Assembly (NCBI GenBank): GCA_035629935.1
Contig: DASQLQ010000060.1
Coordinates: 1 to 18,735, forward strand
Reading direction: 5' to 3'
DNA length: 18,735 nucleotides
From: DASQLQ01 sp035629935
GTDB lineage: Bacteria; Actinomycetota; CADDZG01; WHSQ01
Below the pieces are notes generated by a model. The model was not told the origin of the DNA. It saw nothing but the letters and a program-made list of their open reading frames with translations, and ran no database searches. Shown here in pieces: positions 1 through 7,435 of this stretch. The stretch's first letter is position 1, and each line of letters starts with the position of its first letter. The translations under genes and the position numbers were made by a program.

Positions 1-706
1 GTGGCGGGAGGATCGCGATCGTCGCCAGCGAGAACGTCGAGTAGCCCGCCCGGCCCGGGATCCTCAACAGTTGGCCGAGGGGGCCGGAAGGCATCCGCCC
101 GCCGGGCCACGGTGCCGGCGGATAGAGAACGAACCGCATCGCCTCCTTCGCTGCCGGAGTGACGAGGAGCTCCGCTCCGTCGAGATAGTCCTCGAGTTGC
201 GCAACCGACGTGGGTAGGTCTGAGGGACGGGCGCCGAGCAATTCGGCCACGATGGCCATCTCGGCGATGTATCGGTCGGCATCGGAGTCCGAGATGCGCT
301 CGCCGTACGTGCGGTAACAGCGAAGGAACGAGTCGACCTCCGCGGCATGCACCCACAGCAACAACTCGGGGTCATCCGCGCTGTAGGGGCGACCTGTTAC
401 CTCGTCCACTCCATTGACGAACGTATGGATCGTGCGCACCTTTTCGATCGCAGCTTTGGCGGCTTCGGTGTCGCCGTAGGTGGTGGTCACGATGAAATCG
501 CTTGTCGCCATCAAGCGGCTCCACGGATCCTCTTTGTAGTTGCTGTGCTCGGCGACGCCGGCCATCGCCAGCGGGTTGAGTGCTTGGTAGAGCAGGCTTC
601 GCAGCCCGCCGATCAGCATGCTGGGATGCGAATGGATGGCCCAAGTGATCGATCCGGGCCCGAACAGACCCTCATCACCGCTTCCGTGTACGAGCTTCGG
701 CGTCAT
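1..706 (-). CDS. MpaB-type oxygenase (DUF2236), C-terminus beyond window edge
   Basis: The gene reads leftward from 706 and runs off the window without a stop, giving 235 residues. The protein has the hallmarks of the ER-bound oxygenase MpaB/DUF2236 family: an N-terminal ITWAIHSHPSMLIGGLRSLL block (20-39), NPLAMAGVAEHSNYKEDPWSRL (44-65), a VRTIHTFVNGV segment (90-100) and RPYSADDPELLLWVHAAEVDSFL (106-128). Family members are usually somewhat longer, so a few tens of residues are probably missing. They are related to haem-type latex-clearing (Lcp) oxygenases; the substrate here is unknown. The ATG at 706 is preferred over the GTG at 709 because an AGGAG ribosome site sits 5 nt before it. It is divergent from the YihY/BrkB gene, with 55 bp between starts. 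Family recognition is strong; function is inferred from family only. Confidence 0.9.
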   Translation of the reverse strand, partial: MTPKLVHGSGDEGLFGPGSITWAIHSHPSMLIGGLRSLLYQALNPLAMAGVAEHSNYKEDPWSRLMATSDFIVTTTYGDTEAAKAAIEKVRTIHTFVNGVDEVTGRPYSADDPELLLWVHAAEVDSFLRCYRTYGERISDSDADRYIAEMAIVAELLGARPSDLPTSVAQLEDYLDGAELLVTPAAKEAMRFVLYPPAPWPGGRMPSGPLGQLLRIPGRAGYSTFSLATIAILPP

Positions 707-761
707 CACTGCTCCTGGGCGGGCCGCGTTTCCCTCGACTAACGTAGGGCATAGCTCACCC

Positions 762-1688
762 ATGAAATTAATCGCTCGGATCCTCGCCTTCTTGCTTCTC
801 CTGAGGGGCTTGAAAGGTTCACAAACCCCAACAGGACAAGGCATCCCATCCCGACGATCCGAGGGATCGGAGCCGGACACACCACTGGATCTGGAAAAGC
901 GGGATTGGAAGGCCAGCGTCAAGCGCGCGGTCAAAGAGATAAAGCAGGACCGCATCCCATTCATCGCTGCGGGTATGGCCTACTACTTCTTCCTTGCGAT
1001 CTTCCCCGCCCTCATCGCGCTGATCGGAGTGCTCGGCCTGGCGCAGGTCGACGCAAGCGGTCTGGTGGATTCCGTGCGTGCATCGTTGCCGGGAGGTGCC
1101 GGAGAAGCCCTGACGCAAGCGATCGCTCGGGCGGACAGACCCCCCGAGTCGGCATCGTTGATCGCCGCCGTTGCAGGTATCGCGGTCGCCTTGTGGAGCG
1201 CATCCTCGGGCTTCGTGGCTCTGCAGAGCGGTTTGAACGTCGCCTACGACGTCGAGAAGGACCGAAAGTTCTTCGGGGCTCGAGGTGTCGCACTGCTGTT
1301 GCTGCTCGCCACGGCCGGATTGGGAGGAGTCCCATCTCCGATATTCACCTTTGGAGAATCAACCGTGTTCACGGTGATCGGGTGGGTCGTAACGGTGATC
1401 GCGATCATGGTGCTCTTCTCCCTCCTCTTCTACCTGGGGCCGAATCGTCCGTCACCGAGTTGGCATTGGGTCAGCGCCGGAGGGATCGTCGGTGGCCTGT
1501 TGTGGATGGCTTCGTCTTTGGTCTTTGGCTTCTACGTCAGTACGTTCAATAACTACGACAAGACCTACGGCCCGCTCGGCGGTGTCATCGTGCTGATCCT
1601 CTGGCTCTACCTGAGCTCTCTCTCGGTGTTGATCGGCGGGGAGTTGAACTCTGAGTTGGAGAAGCAAGCCGCGGCCAAGGGAGATTGA
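762..1688 (+). CDS. YihY/BrkB family inner-membrane protein
   Basis: This 308-residue integral membrane protein matches the YihY/virulence factor BrkB family. A charged N-terminal stretch (about 20-65) is followed by the typical entry helix IPFIAAGMAYYFFLAIFPALIAL (65-87), then further hydrophobic segments near 133-156, 175-190, 203-226, 236-260 and 270-292. The C-terminal signature YGPLGGVIVLILWLYLSSL (269-287) followed by IGGELNSELE (291-300) is diagnostic. The exact function is uncertain; members have been proposed to be transporters, and the old ribonuclease BN label is not supported. The open frame extends upstream to 618, but that part overlaps the divergent oxygenase gene, so ATG 762 is chosen. 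The acetyltransferase gene follows after 13 bp and is probably co-transcribed. Confidence 0.9.
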   Translation: MKLIARILAFLLLLRGLKGSQTPTGQGIPSRRSEGSEPDTPLDLEKRDWKASVKRAVKEIKQDRIPFIAAGMAYYFFLAIFPALIALIGVLGLAQVDASGLVDSVRASLPGGAGEALTQAIARADRPPESASLIAAVAGIAVALWSASSGFVALQSGLNVAYDVEKDRKFFGARGVALLLLLATAGLGGVPSPIFTFGESTVFTVIGWVVTVIAIMVLFSLLFYLGPNRPSPSWHWVSAGGIVGGLLWMASSLVFGFYVSTFNNYDKTYGPLGGVIVLILWLYLSSLSVLIGGELNSELEKQAAAKGD

Positions 1689-1701
1689 GCAGGCCGACGA
1701 G

Positions 1702-2217
1702 ATGGATGTGATCAGGGATGCCGGCCCCGACGACACCGCGCCGATGCTGGCGATCTACGAACCTCTGGTGCGTGAATCGATCATCACATTCGAGGAGCGC
1801 TCCCCCAGCCCCGACGAGTTTGCGAGGCGGATCGAACGCAGTCATTGCTGGCTCGTTTCCCAGCGAGGTGCCGAAGTCGCCGGCTATGCCTATGCATCAC
1901 CGTTCCACCCCCGTTCTGCCTACCGGTGGTCTGCCGAGGTGTCGGTCTACGTTCATCCGGATCATCAGCGAGGCGGTGTGGGGAGCGCTCTGCTCCAGGG
2001 GTTACTCGACAGATTGACTGCCAAGGGATTGGTGAATGTGTTCGCCGGTATCGCACTCCCCAATGACGGAAGCGTCCGGCTCTTCGAATCAATCGGGTTC
2101 GAGCGGATCGCCTTGCAGAAGGAAGTTGGATTCAAGTTGGGGCGATGGATCGACGTCGGTTGGTGGCAGAAGCAGTTGCGTGACCGGGCGATGTCCCCGG
2201 CGGAACCGGATCTCTAA
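1702..2217 (+). CDS. GNAT N-acetyltransferase, phosphinothricin acetyltransferase (PAT/Bar)-like
   Basis: This 171-residue single-domain GNAT enzyme would transfer an acetyl group from acetyl-CoA to an amine. The N-terminus, IRDAGPDDTAPMLAIYEPLV (4-23), followed by the ITFEE segment (28-32), and the middle AEVSVYVHPDHQRGGVGSAL (78-97) match the phosphinothricin/methionine sulfone acetyltransferase group. QRGGVG (89-94) is the acetyl-CoA pyrophosphate loop. NDGSVRLFESIGFE (121-134) and the late GRWIDVGWWQK (147-157) are also typical. Natural substrates are often amino-acid analogues such as methionine sulfoximine; drug resistance should not be assumed. The ribosome site is weak, which suggests co-translation with the BrkB gene 13 bp upstream. 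Its TAA stop overlaps the stop of the convergent HD-GYP gene by 4 bp (2214-2217). Confidence 0.9.
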   Translation: MDVIRDAGPDDTAPMLAIYEPLVRESIITFEERSPSPDEFARRIERSHCWLVSQRGAEVAGYAYASPFHPRSAYRWSAEVSVYVHPDHQRGGVGSALLQGLLDRLTAKGLVNVFAGIALPNDGSVRLFESIGFERIALQKEVGFKLGRWIDVGWWQKQLRDRAMSPAEPDL

Positions 2218-3338
2218 GCGAGCCCCGTTTCGCTCTGAAGCCCCCGGCTCTCTTCCTGGATCCTCTCGATATCCGCCCGGATCGCGATGAAGAGCTTTGC
2301 CAGATGAGGATCGAAGTGGCTGCCGGCGTTCTCTTCGATCAGCGCGAACGCTTTGTCGTTCGGCCACGCTTCTTTGTACGGCCGCTGTGAGGTCAGAGCA
2401 TCGAACACGTCGCTGATCGCAGCGACCCGGGCGAAGATCGGGATCGCTTCCTTCTCGATCCCGTTCGGATAACCGGAGCCGTCCCACTTCTCGTGATGTG
2501 CCAGTGCTATCTCGCGCGCCACCTCGAGCAACTTCGACGTACCACCCGACAGGATCTCGGCACCGACCAGCGTGTGCGACCGCATGATGTCCCACTCGTC
2601 GTTGTCGAGTTTGCCCGGCTTGAGCAACACGCCGTCCGGGATTCCGATCTTCCCGATGTCGTGCATCGGAGCGGCTTGCAGCAACAGCTCGCATTCCGCT
2701 TCGCTGAAACCCGCTTCTTTGGCGAGACGGGCGCAGTAGCGGCTCATTCGGGTGATGTGGAGCCCGGTGTCGTCGTCTCGGAATTCAGCTGCTCGGCCGA
2801 GTCTGCGCACGACCTCCAGCTGGGACTCTCTCAACTCCTTCGTTCGCTCCCGGACCTTCAGGTCCAGCACCTGGTTCTGGCCTGCCAGCTGTTCCTTCGC
2901 ATTCGTTAGCGATCGGGCCAGCGACGCCAGCATCCGGCGGGCGGCGGTCGGTTCCTCGTCGAGGACGCGGTCGAACTCGTCTTTGTGCAGCTGGATGGTT
3001 TCGCTCTTGTCGATGGCGATTGCGGTCGCCGAACGCGGCGCCGGGTCCAGGATCGCCAGTTCTCCGAAGACCTGGCCGGCTGTGAGGGTCTGCAGCACGA
3101 GCTCGCCGTCTCCACCCGCCTCACCCTCTCGATGGACGATCTTGACGATCCCGCTCCGCACCACGTGCAGAGATAAGCCATCGTCGCCTTCCTCGAATAT
3201 CAGCTCCCCCGGCTCGAACTGCGTGACGGTGGCCCTGAGAGCCAGGTCCTCGAGGGATTTCAGCGGGAGGCTGCCCAGCAGCTGAACGGTCTGCAGGTCC
3301 TCGGGCGTGACGCCAACGTCCCCGTCGGTGCGACTCAT
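2214..3338 (-). CDS. Cyclic nucleotide-binding domain fused to HD-GYP phosphohydrolase
   Basis: This is a 374-residue two-domain signalling protein with no membrane segment. Residues 18-130 form a CRP-type cyclic nucleotide-binding domain. The phosphate-binding cassette is intact: FGELAILDPAPRSATA (91-106), with E93 and R102 in the cAMP/cGMP-contacting positions. A helical linker, probably coiled coil, spans about 140-185. Residues 186-355 form an HD-GYP domain with all expected metal ligands: H194, HD at 226-227 in HDIGKIGIPD, H255, HH at 281-282, the DGSGYP motif (286-291) and D310. HD-GYP enzymes cleave c-di-GMP, so the architecture suggests that cAMP or cGMP controls c-di-GMP breakdown. 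ATG 3338 is chosen because the cNMP domain begins soon after it; the frame extends to 3443, but that part is Pro/Ser-rich and overlaps a putative operator. No clear ribosome site is seen. It is divergent from the cyclase gene. Confidence 0.93.
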   Translation of the reverse strand: MSRTDGDVGVTPEDLQTVQLLGSLPLKSLEDLALRATVTQFEPGELIFEEGDDGLSLHVVRSGIVKIVHREGEAGGDGELVLQTLTAGQVFGELAILDPAPRSATAIAIDKSETIQLHKDEFDRVLDEEPTAARRMLASLARSLTNAKEQLAGQNQVLDLKVRERTKELRESQLEVVRRLGRAAEFRDDDTGLHITRMSRYCARLAKEAGFSEAECELLLQAAPMHDIGKIGIPDGVLLKPGKLDNDEWDIMRSHTLVGAEILSGGTSKLLEVAREIALAHHEKWDGSGYPNGIEKEAIPIFARVAAISDVFDALTSQRPYKEAWPNDKAFALIEENAGSHFDPHLAKLFIAIRADIERIQEESRGLQSETGLA

Positions 3339-3426
3339 GGCTAGAGCGTGCGTCTTACGGGGAGGCGGCGTCAACTGAGTTCGTGTTCCCGGCCCGGAAA
3401 CGGCCCAGCCAGATTCTGGGTGACTT

Positions 3427-3442
3427 TGTGACGTACATTTCA
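3427..3442. promoter_or_regulatory. CRP/GlxR-like operator candidate
   Basis: The 16-bp sequence TGTGACGTACATTTCA resembles the actinobacterial CRP/GlxR/Cmr consensus TGTGANNTANNTCACA. The left half-site matches 5 of 5, the central TA matches, and the right half matches 3 of 5. It sits about 90 bp before the chosen start of the HD-GYP gene and about 170 bp before the cyclase start. Control of a cyclase promoter by a cAMP receptor protein would fit known feedback logic. One imperfect site is weak evidence. Confidence 0.35.
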
Positions 3443-3469
3443 AGCCGAATTCATTGAGCGAAATAAGTA

Positions 3470-3485
3470 CGATAGAAATCTATCG
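3470..3485. repeat. 16-bp inverted repeat in divergent promoter region
   Basis: Perfect 7-bp arms CGATAGA and TCTATCG flank an AA centre. Outer GAGCG (3456-3460) and CGCTC (3484-3488) extend a looser dyad. The position between two divergent signalling genes, in an AT-richer patch than its surroundings, suits a repressor or activator operator. No regulator in the window can be assigned to it. Confidence 0.4.
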
Positions 3486-3513
3486 CTCAGGCGCTCCCAG
3501 GCCCTCTGGGGGC

Positions 3514-3621
3514 CGATTTTTGTCGTCAATCCCCCTTGGCCAGCCCCTAGGAGGGGAGTACACTCGATTTTTGGTGGCAATTAGCTCCGATAAGAAAGTG
3601 GAATAGATTTTTGTCGGCAAC
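3514..3621 (+). repeat. Three direct copies of a GATTTTTGTCGGCAA-like element
   Basis: Three imperfect copies lie on the + strand: CGATTTTTGTCGTCAAT (3514-3530), CGATTTTTGGTGGCAAT (3565-3581) and AGATTTTTGTCGGCAAC (3605-3621). All share GATTTTTG plus a terminal CAA, and each holds a TTG-N4-CAA dyad. Start-to-start spacings are 51 and 40 bp. The first copy lies just upstream of the putative -35 box, the second directly after the -10 box over the expected transcription start, and the third spans the TTG start codon of the cyclase gene. This layout suggests an operator array, or a start-site repeat that also acts on the mRNA. Confidence 0.55.
3536..3564 (+). promoter_or_regulatory. Sigma70-like promoter for the cyclase/ATPase gene
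   Basis: A -35 box TTGGCC (3536-3541; 4 of 6 matches to TTGACA) and a -10 box TACACT (3559-3564; 4 of 6 matches to TATAAT) are separated by the optimal 17 bp. The spacer contains a small CCCCT/AGGGG inverted repeat. Transcription would start near 3571, giving a leader of about 40 nt. The flanking repeat copies make regulation at this promoter likely. Confidence 0.45.
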
Positions 3622-6600
3622 CCAACCGCTTAGCCGGGACGAGCTCCTCGAGGGCCTGCGCGCGGGGCTCGGCCAGTCGGACTGGTCGGTCGAGGACCTG
3701 TGGATGCATTTCCGGCTGGCCGGGGGGACGGGGTCGATCGCCACGATCCGCAACTGGCTACGGGGGACCCACGAGCCTCGGGCATCCGAGTACGGCGTAG
3801 TGGCCCATGTCCTGAACGAACGCCTGGCGGCGCTGGGCCGGGATCATCGGGTAGCGACGTTCGGAGTAGGCATGGCTGCGGTCCCCGCAGTAGCAGCGGC
3901 GCCAGCGACCGTTGCGGCCCCCTCGGTAACCCCACCCCCTGTTGCTCCCCCACCTCCTGAGCCGGTGGCTCCTGCAGCGACCCCGACTCCGGTGGCACCG
4001 ACGACTCCCCCACCCGTCGCTCCGCCCCCGATCGCGACGCCCGTTGCCACGCCACCGATACCGCCGCCGGTGGCTCCGCCGCCGGTAACCCCGACGCCAC
4101 CCGCGAGCCCCCCTCGGCCGGTAGCCCCGCCGGTCGCGCCACCGCCGGAGCCCAAGCCCGTTCGCCCTCCGCCGACCCCGGCGTCCACACCTCGGACTCC
4201 GGTCGCCGCGGATCTCCCCGACGAGCCGGTCACGGAAGCCCGCAAAGTCGTGACGCTCGTCTTCTGCGACCTCACCGGTTCGACCGCGCTCGGCGACAAG
4301 ATGGATCCGGAAGCCTTGAGGCGTTTGATCACCCGTTACTTCGAAGAGTCGAAGCAAGTTCTCAGTCGTCACGGTGGAACGATCGAGAAGTTCATCGGTG
4401 ACGCGGTCGTCGCCGTTTTCGGTATCCCGTTCGTACGCGAGGACGACGCGCTGCGCGCTGTTACGGCGGCCGACGAGCTCCAACATCACATGGAGGCGAT
4501 GAACCGCGAGATCGAGGTCGAGTGGGGGGCCCGGCTCGAAGCCCGCATCGGCGTCAACACCGGCGAGGTTCTGGCCGGCGATGCCACCGGTGGTCACGGA
4601 TTCATGAGTGGTGACGCGGTCAACGTAGCGGCTCGGCTCGAGCAGAACGCTCCGCCGGGCGAAGTCCTGATGGGGGAGTCCACTTACCGGCTCGTGCGCG
4701 ATGCCGTAGAGGTAGAGGTGATCGAAGGCATCGAGCTGAAGGGCAAGGGCGCGGTCAAGGCTTACAAGCTCGTCCGTGTGATCCCGCATGCCCTTGGCAT
4801 CTCACGTCGTCTGGACTCCATCCTCGTCGGGCGCGACGAAGAACTCGGGCAGATGCAACGGACGCTCGATCAAGCGATCAACGAGCGAGCTTGCAAACTC
4901 CTGACCGTCTTCGGTACGGCCGGACTGGGCAAATCTCGATTAACGGCGGAGTTGCTGGCCGGCCTCGATGGCAAGGCTCAGGTGTTGCATGGCCGCTGCC
5001 TGCCTTACGGGGAAGGCATCACCTTCTGGCCCATCGCCGAAGCGGTGCGGTCTTTCCTTTCGATAACCGAAGAAGTCACGCGCGATGAAGCCAGGCACAA
5101 GATCGAAGAGCTCATGGCATCGCACGAAGAAGGTGACCTTGTAGCTAAGGGACTGTGCGCGGCTCTCGGCTTCGTCGACGAGGCGATCACCCCGCAGGAG
5201 GCTTTCTGGGCCGTTCGGAGGATGCTCGAGCACGTCGGAGCCGACGGACCGGTCCTCTTCGTAATCGACGATCTCCACTGGGCGGAACAACCTCTTCTGG
5301 ACCTGATCGAGTACGTAGCGGCATTCAGCCAAGGGACCCAGATCCTTCTGCTGTGCTTGGCCCGCCGAGACATCCTCGAGCTGCGCCCTCAGTGGGGTGC
5401 CCTCGGGGTAACGATCGGGCTGGCTCCACTTCCTAACGAGCAGGTGGAGCAACTTATGCGCAACCTCTTGGGGGATGCGGAACTGCCCGGCGACGTGCGA
5501 CGCAAGATCATCGCCGCTGCCGAAGGCAATCCCCTGTACGTGGAAGAGATCGTCCGGATGCTGGTCGACGACAAGGCTCTCGTGCCGAAGGACGCCGGTT
5601 GGGCCACGGCGGGGGACCTGTCTTCCTTGGCCGTCCCACCGACGATCCAGGCCCTGGTGGCAGCACGTTTGGACAAGCTGGACGAAGACGAGTACTCGGT
5701 CCTCCAACGATCCTCGGTCATCGGGAAGACGTTCTGGTGGGGCGCCGTCCACGAGCTGTCACCGGAGGACCAACGCCAACAGGTGGGGATGTGGTTGCAG
5801 GCACTGATGCGTAAAGAGCTCGTGCAACCCGATCGCAGCAATTTCGTGGGCGAGGATGCTTTCAAGTTCGCGCACGTCGTAACGCGAGACACTGCCTATG
5901 CAGGTATGCCTAAGGGTGTCCGCTCCCATCTCCACGCACGTTTCGCCGGCTGGCTCGAATTCAAGTCGGGCGACCGCATGCAGGAATTCGAAGAGATCCT
6001 GGGCTACCACTTGGAGCAGTCGTATCGACTGCAGGAGGAGCTCGGCAGTATCGACGAGACCGGACTCGCTATGGGTGCGTCGGCTGCCCAGCATCTATTC
6101 GCGGCGGGGATGCGTGCCCTCAATCGAGGGGACATGCACGCGGCAGCAAACCTCCTTGGGCGAACGCGCGAGCTCCTCGACGAGCGCGAGCCCAGACGAT
6201 TGGAACTCACCATGGATCTATCTGATGCCCTCGTCGACCTGGGTGAATTCGATCGTGCAGCCGCGATACTCGAAGAAGCCGAGCGCGTCGCGGGGGAAGT
6301 CGGATACGAAGAAGTGGAGTCGCGGGCCGCGCTCCAGCGGGTTTGGCTACGGGTATCGACTGAGGCGGAGGGGGCACGCGGCGAGGCGCGCCGGCGAGCC
6401 GAAGAATTGATGCCGAAGTTCACCAATGCGAATGACCATTTCGGACTGGCGCGGGCCTTCTATCTTTTGGCCTTCCTGGAGTGGGAGGCGTACTCCTTCA
6501 CAGCGGTGGACGTGCTACTGGAACACGCACTCGAACATGCGAGACAAACGGACAGTAGGTCTAACGAGGCGAGGATCCTTCAATCCATGTCGGCCTCGCT

Positions 6601-7315
6601 GATGTGGGGACCCACGCCGGCAAGCAAAGCCGAGGAACGATGTCGCGAGTTACTCGAACTGGCGCAAGGGAACCGCGTGCTCGAGCCAAGCCTGTGGGTG
6701 AGAACGGGGGTGCTACTCGCTATGCAAGGTGATTTCGACCAGGCGCGCGACTTGGTGGAGCGCTCTCGCTCGATCTGGAAAGAATTCGGTCAGGACCTGG
6801 CTCTGGCTTGGAGCGCGCAGGATGCGGGGATCATCGAGCTCCTTGCAGATGATCTAGACGCCGCGGAGCGTGGTTTGCGCGCCGGCTGTGCGGCGCTTTC
6901 CGAGATGGGCAACAAGCCATACCTGGCTACGACCAGCGCGATGCTCGCTCGTGTCCTCGTCTATCAAGAACGATGGGACGAAGCAGAGACTGCAACCATC
7001 GAGAGTGAGGAGGCGGCGGGGGACGATCCGCACCTCACGGGCGAGTGGGGCCCAACACGTGCCCGCGTGCACGCTCATCGTGGGCTCCTGGACCAGGCTG
7101 AAGAGCTGGCGCGCAGGGCGGTGGATGTCTTGTCGGTGCATGACATCTTCTCTCGTGGCTACGCCCTGACGAGTCTGGCCGAAGTTCTTCTTACAGCCGG
7201 CAAAGGTGCGGAAGCGGATGCGTTCATCGAGCAGGCCCTCCACCAGTACGAAAGGAAAGAGATCGCACCCTTCATCGCCAAGATGAAGGGATGGCAGGAG
7301 AAGCTGGCCTCCTAA
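3611..7315 (+). CDS. Class III adenylate/guanylate cyclase fused to AAA-type ATPase and TPR-like repeats
   Basis: This is a 1234-residue multidomain signalling protein. Residues 1-80 form a compact helical, HTH-like region (IRNWLRGTHEPRASEYG) that I cannot assign. Residues about 90-200 are a Pro/Ala/Val-rich linker. Residues 208-390 are a class III cyclase: metal aspartates D220 (FCDLTGST) and D264 (FIGDAVVAVFG), base-recognition K260 and D335, and catalytic N338 and R342 (GDAVNVAARLE). All are present, so it should be active; the Lys/Asp pair favours ATP. Residues 408-700 are an AAA_16/STAND-like ATPase with Walker A GTAGLGKS (435-442) and Walker B VLFVIDD (548-554). Residues about 780-1234 are helical TPR-like repeats. 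The start is a rare TTG inside a repeat copy, with no good ribosome site. Similar cyclase-ATPase-TPR proteins are common in actinobacteria. Its partner is probably the divergent cNMP/HD-GYP protein. Confidence 0.92.
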   Translation: MSATQPLSRDELLEGLRAGLGQSDWSVEDLWMHFRLAGGTGSIATIRNWLRGTHEPRASEYGVVAHVLNERLAALGRDHRVATFGVGMAAVPAVAAAPATVAAPSVTPPPVAPPPPEPVAPAATPTPVAPTTPPPVAPPPIATPVATPPIPPPVAPPPVTPTPPASPPRPVAPPVAPPPEPKPVRPPPTPASTPRTPVAADLPDEPVTEARKVVTLVFCDLTGSTALGDKMDPEALRRLITRYFEESKQVLSRHGGTIEKFIGDAVVAVFGIPFVREDDALRAVTAADELQHHMEAMNREIEVEWGARLEARIGVNTGEVLAGDATGGHGFMSGDAVNVAARLEQNAPPGEVLMGESTYRLVRDAVEVEVIEGIELKGKGAVKAYKLVRVIPHALGISRRLDSILVGRDEELGQMQRTLDQAINERACKLLTVFGTAGLGKSRLTAELLAGLDGKAQVLHGRCLPYGEGITFWPIAEAVRSFLSITEEVTRDEARHKIEELMASHEEGDLVAKGLCAALGFVDEAITPQEAFWAVRRMLEHVGADGPVLFVIDDLHWAEQPLLDLIEYVAAFSQGTQILLLCLARRDILELRPQWGALGVTIGLAPLPNEQVEQLMRNLLGDAELPGDVRRKIIAAAEGNPLYVEEIVRMLVDDKALVPKDAGWATAGDLSSLAVPPTIQALVAARLDKLDEDEYSVLQRSSVIGKTFWWGAVHELSPEDQRQQVGMWLQALMRKELVQPDRSNFVGEDAFKFAHVVTRDTAYAGMPKGVRSHLHARFAGWLEFKSGDRMQEFEEILGYHLEQSYRLQEELGSIDETGLAMGASAAQHLFAAGMRALNRGDMHAAANLLGRTRELLDEREPRRLELTMDLSDALVDLGEFDRAAAILEEAERVAGEVGYEEVESRAALQRVWLRVSTEAEGARGEARRRAEELMPKFTNANDHFGLARAFYLLAFLEWEAYSFTAVDVLLEHALEHARQTDSRSNEARILQSMSASLMWGPTPASKAEERCRELLELAQGNRVLEPSLWVRTGVLLAMQGDFDQARDLVERSRSIWKEFGQDLALAWSAQDAGIIELLADDLDAAERGLRAGCAALSEMGNKPYLATTSAMLARVLVYQERWDEAETATIESEEAAGDDPHLTGEWGPTRARVHAHRGLLDQAEELARRAVDVLSVHDIFSRGYALTSLAEVLLTAGKGAEADAFIEQALHQYERKEIAPFIAKMKGWQEKLAS

Positions 7316-7387
7316 ACGCCGCTCGGGTATGGGTTTTTGGCCCGAACCGCCTAGGCACGGCCGATTCCTTGGGCTTATATGACACCT

Positions 7388-7402
7388 GGGCCGACCCGGC
7401 CC
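7388..7402. repeat. GC-rich inverted repeat upstream of lipoprotein gene
   Basis: Arms GGGCCG and CGGCCC enclose a 3-nt loop within the 120-bp gap between the cyclase and lipoprotein genes. No T-tract follows, so it is not a classical terminator. It may be an operator or a 5'-leader hairpin. An AT-rich TTATAT (7375-7380) just before it could be a -10 box, but no matching -35 box is visible. Confidence 0.3.
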
Positions 7403-7435
7403 GACATCGATACATGAACAGTCAAGGGGGCAGTA

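Noticed and set aside
618..761. Upstream extension of the BrkB frame
   Set aside because: It overlaps the divergent oxygenase start, and the residues are unlike the family's N-terminus.
3500..3521. GGCCC-TCTGG-GGGCC hairpin followed by GATTTTT, looking like an intrinsic terminator
   Set aside because: It lies upstream of the cyclase promoter between divergent genes, where no plus-strand transcript is expected, and its T-tract is part of a repeated element.
3758..4789. Long minus-strand open frames (including a Gly-rich one at 3844-4332) across the start of the cyclase gene
   Set aside because: They are antisense to the Pro-rich linker and the cyclase domain; GC-rich Pro/Ala codons read backwards give Gly/Arg-rich frames. 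The plus frame has clear domain motifs.
7323..7345. TCGGG/CCCGA hairpin after the cyclase/ATPase stop codon
   Set aside because: The stem is only 5 bp with a 13-nt loop, and the T run is in the loop rather than after the stem.
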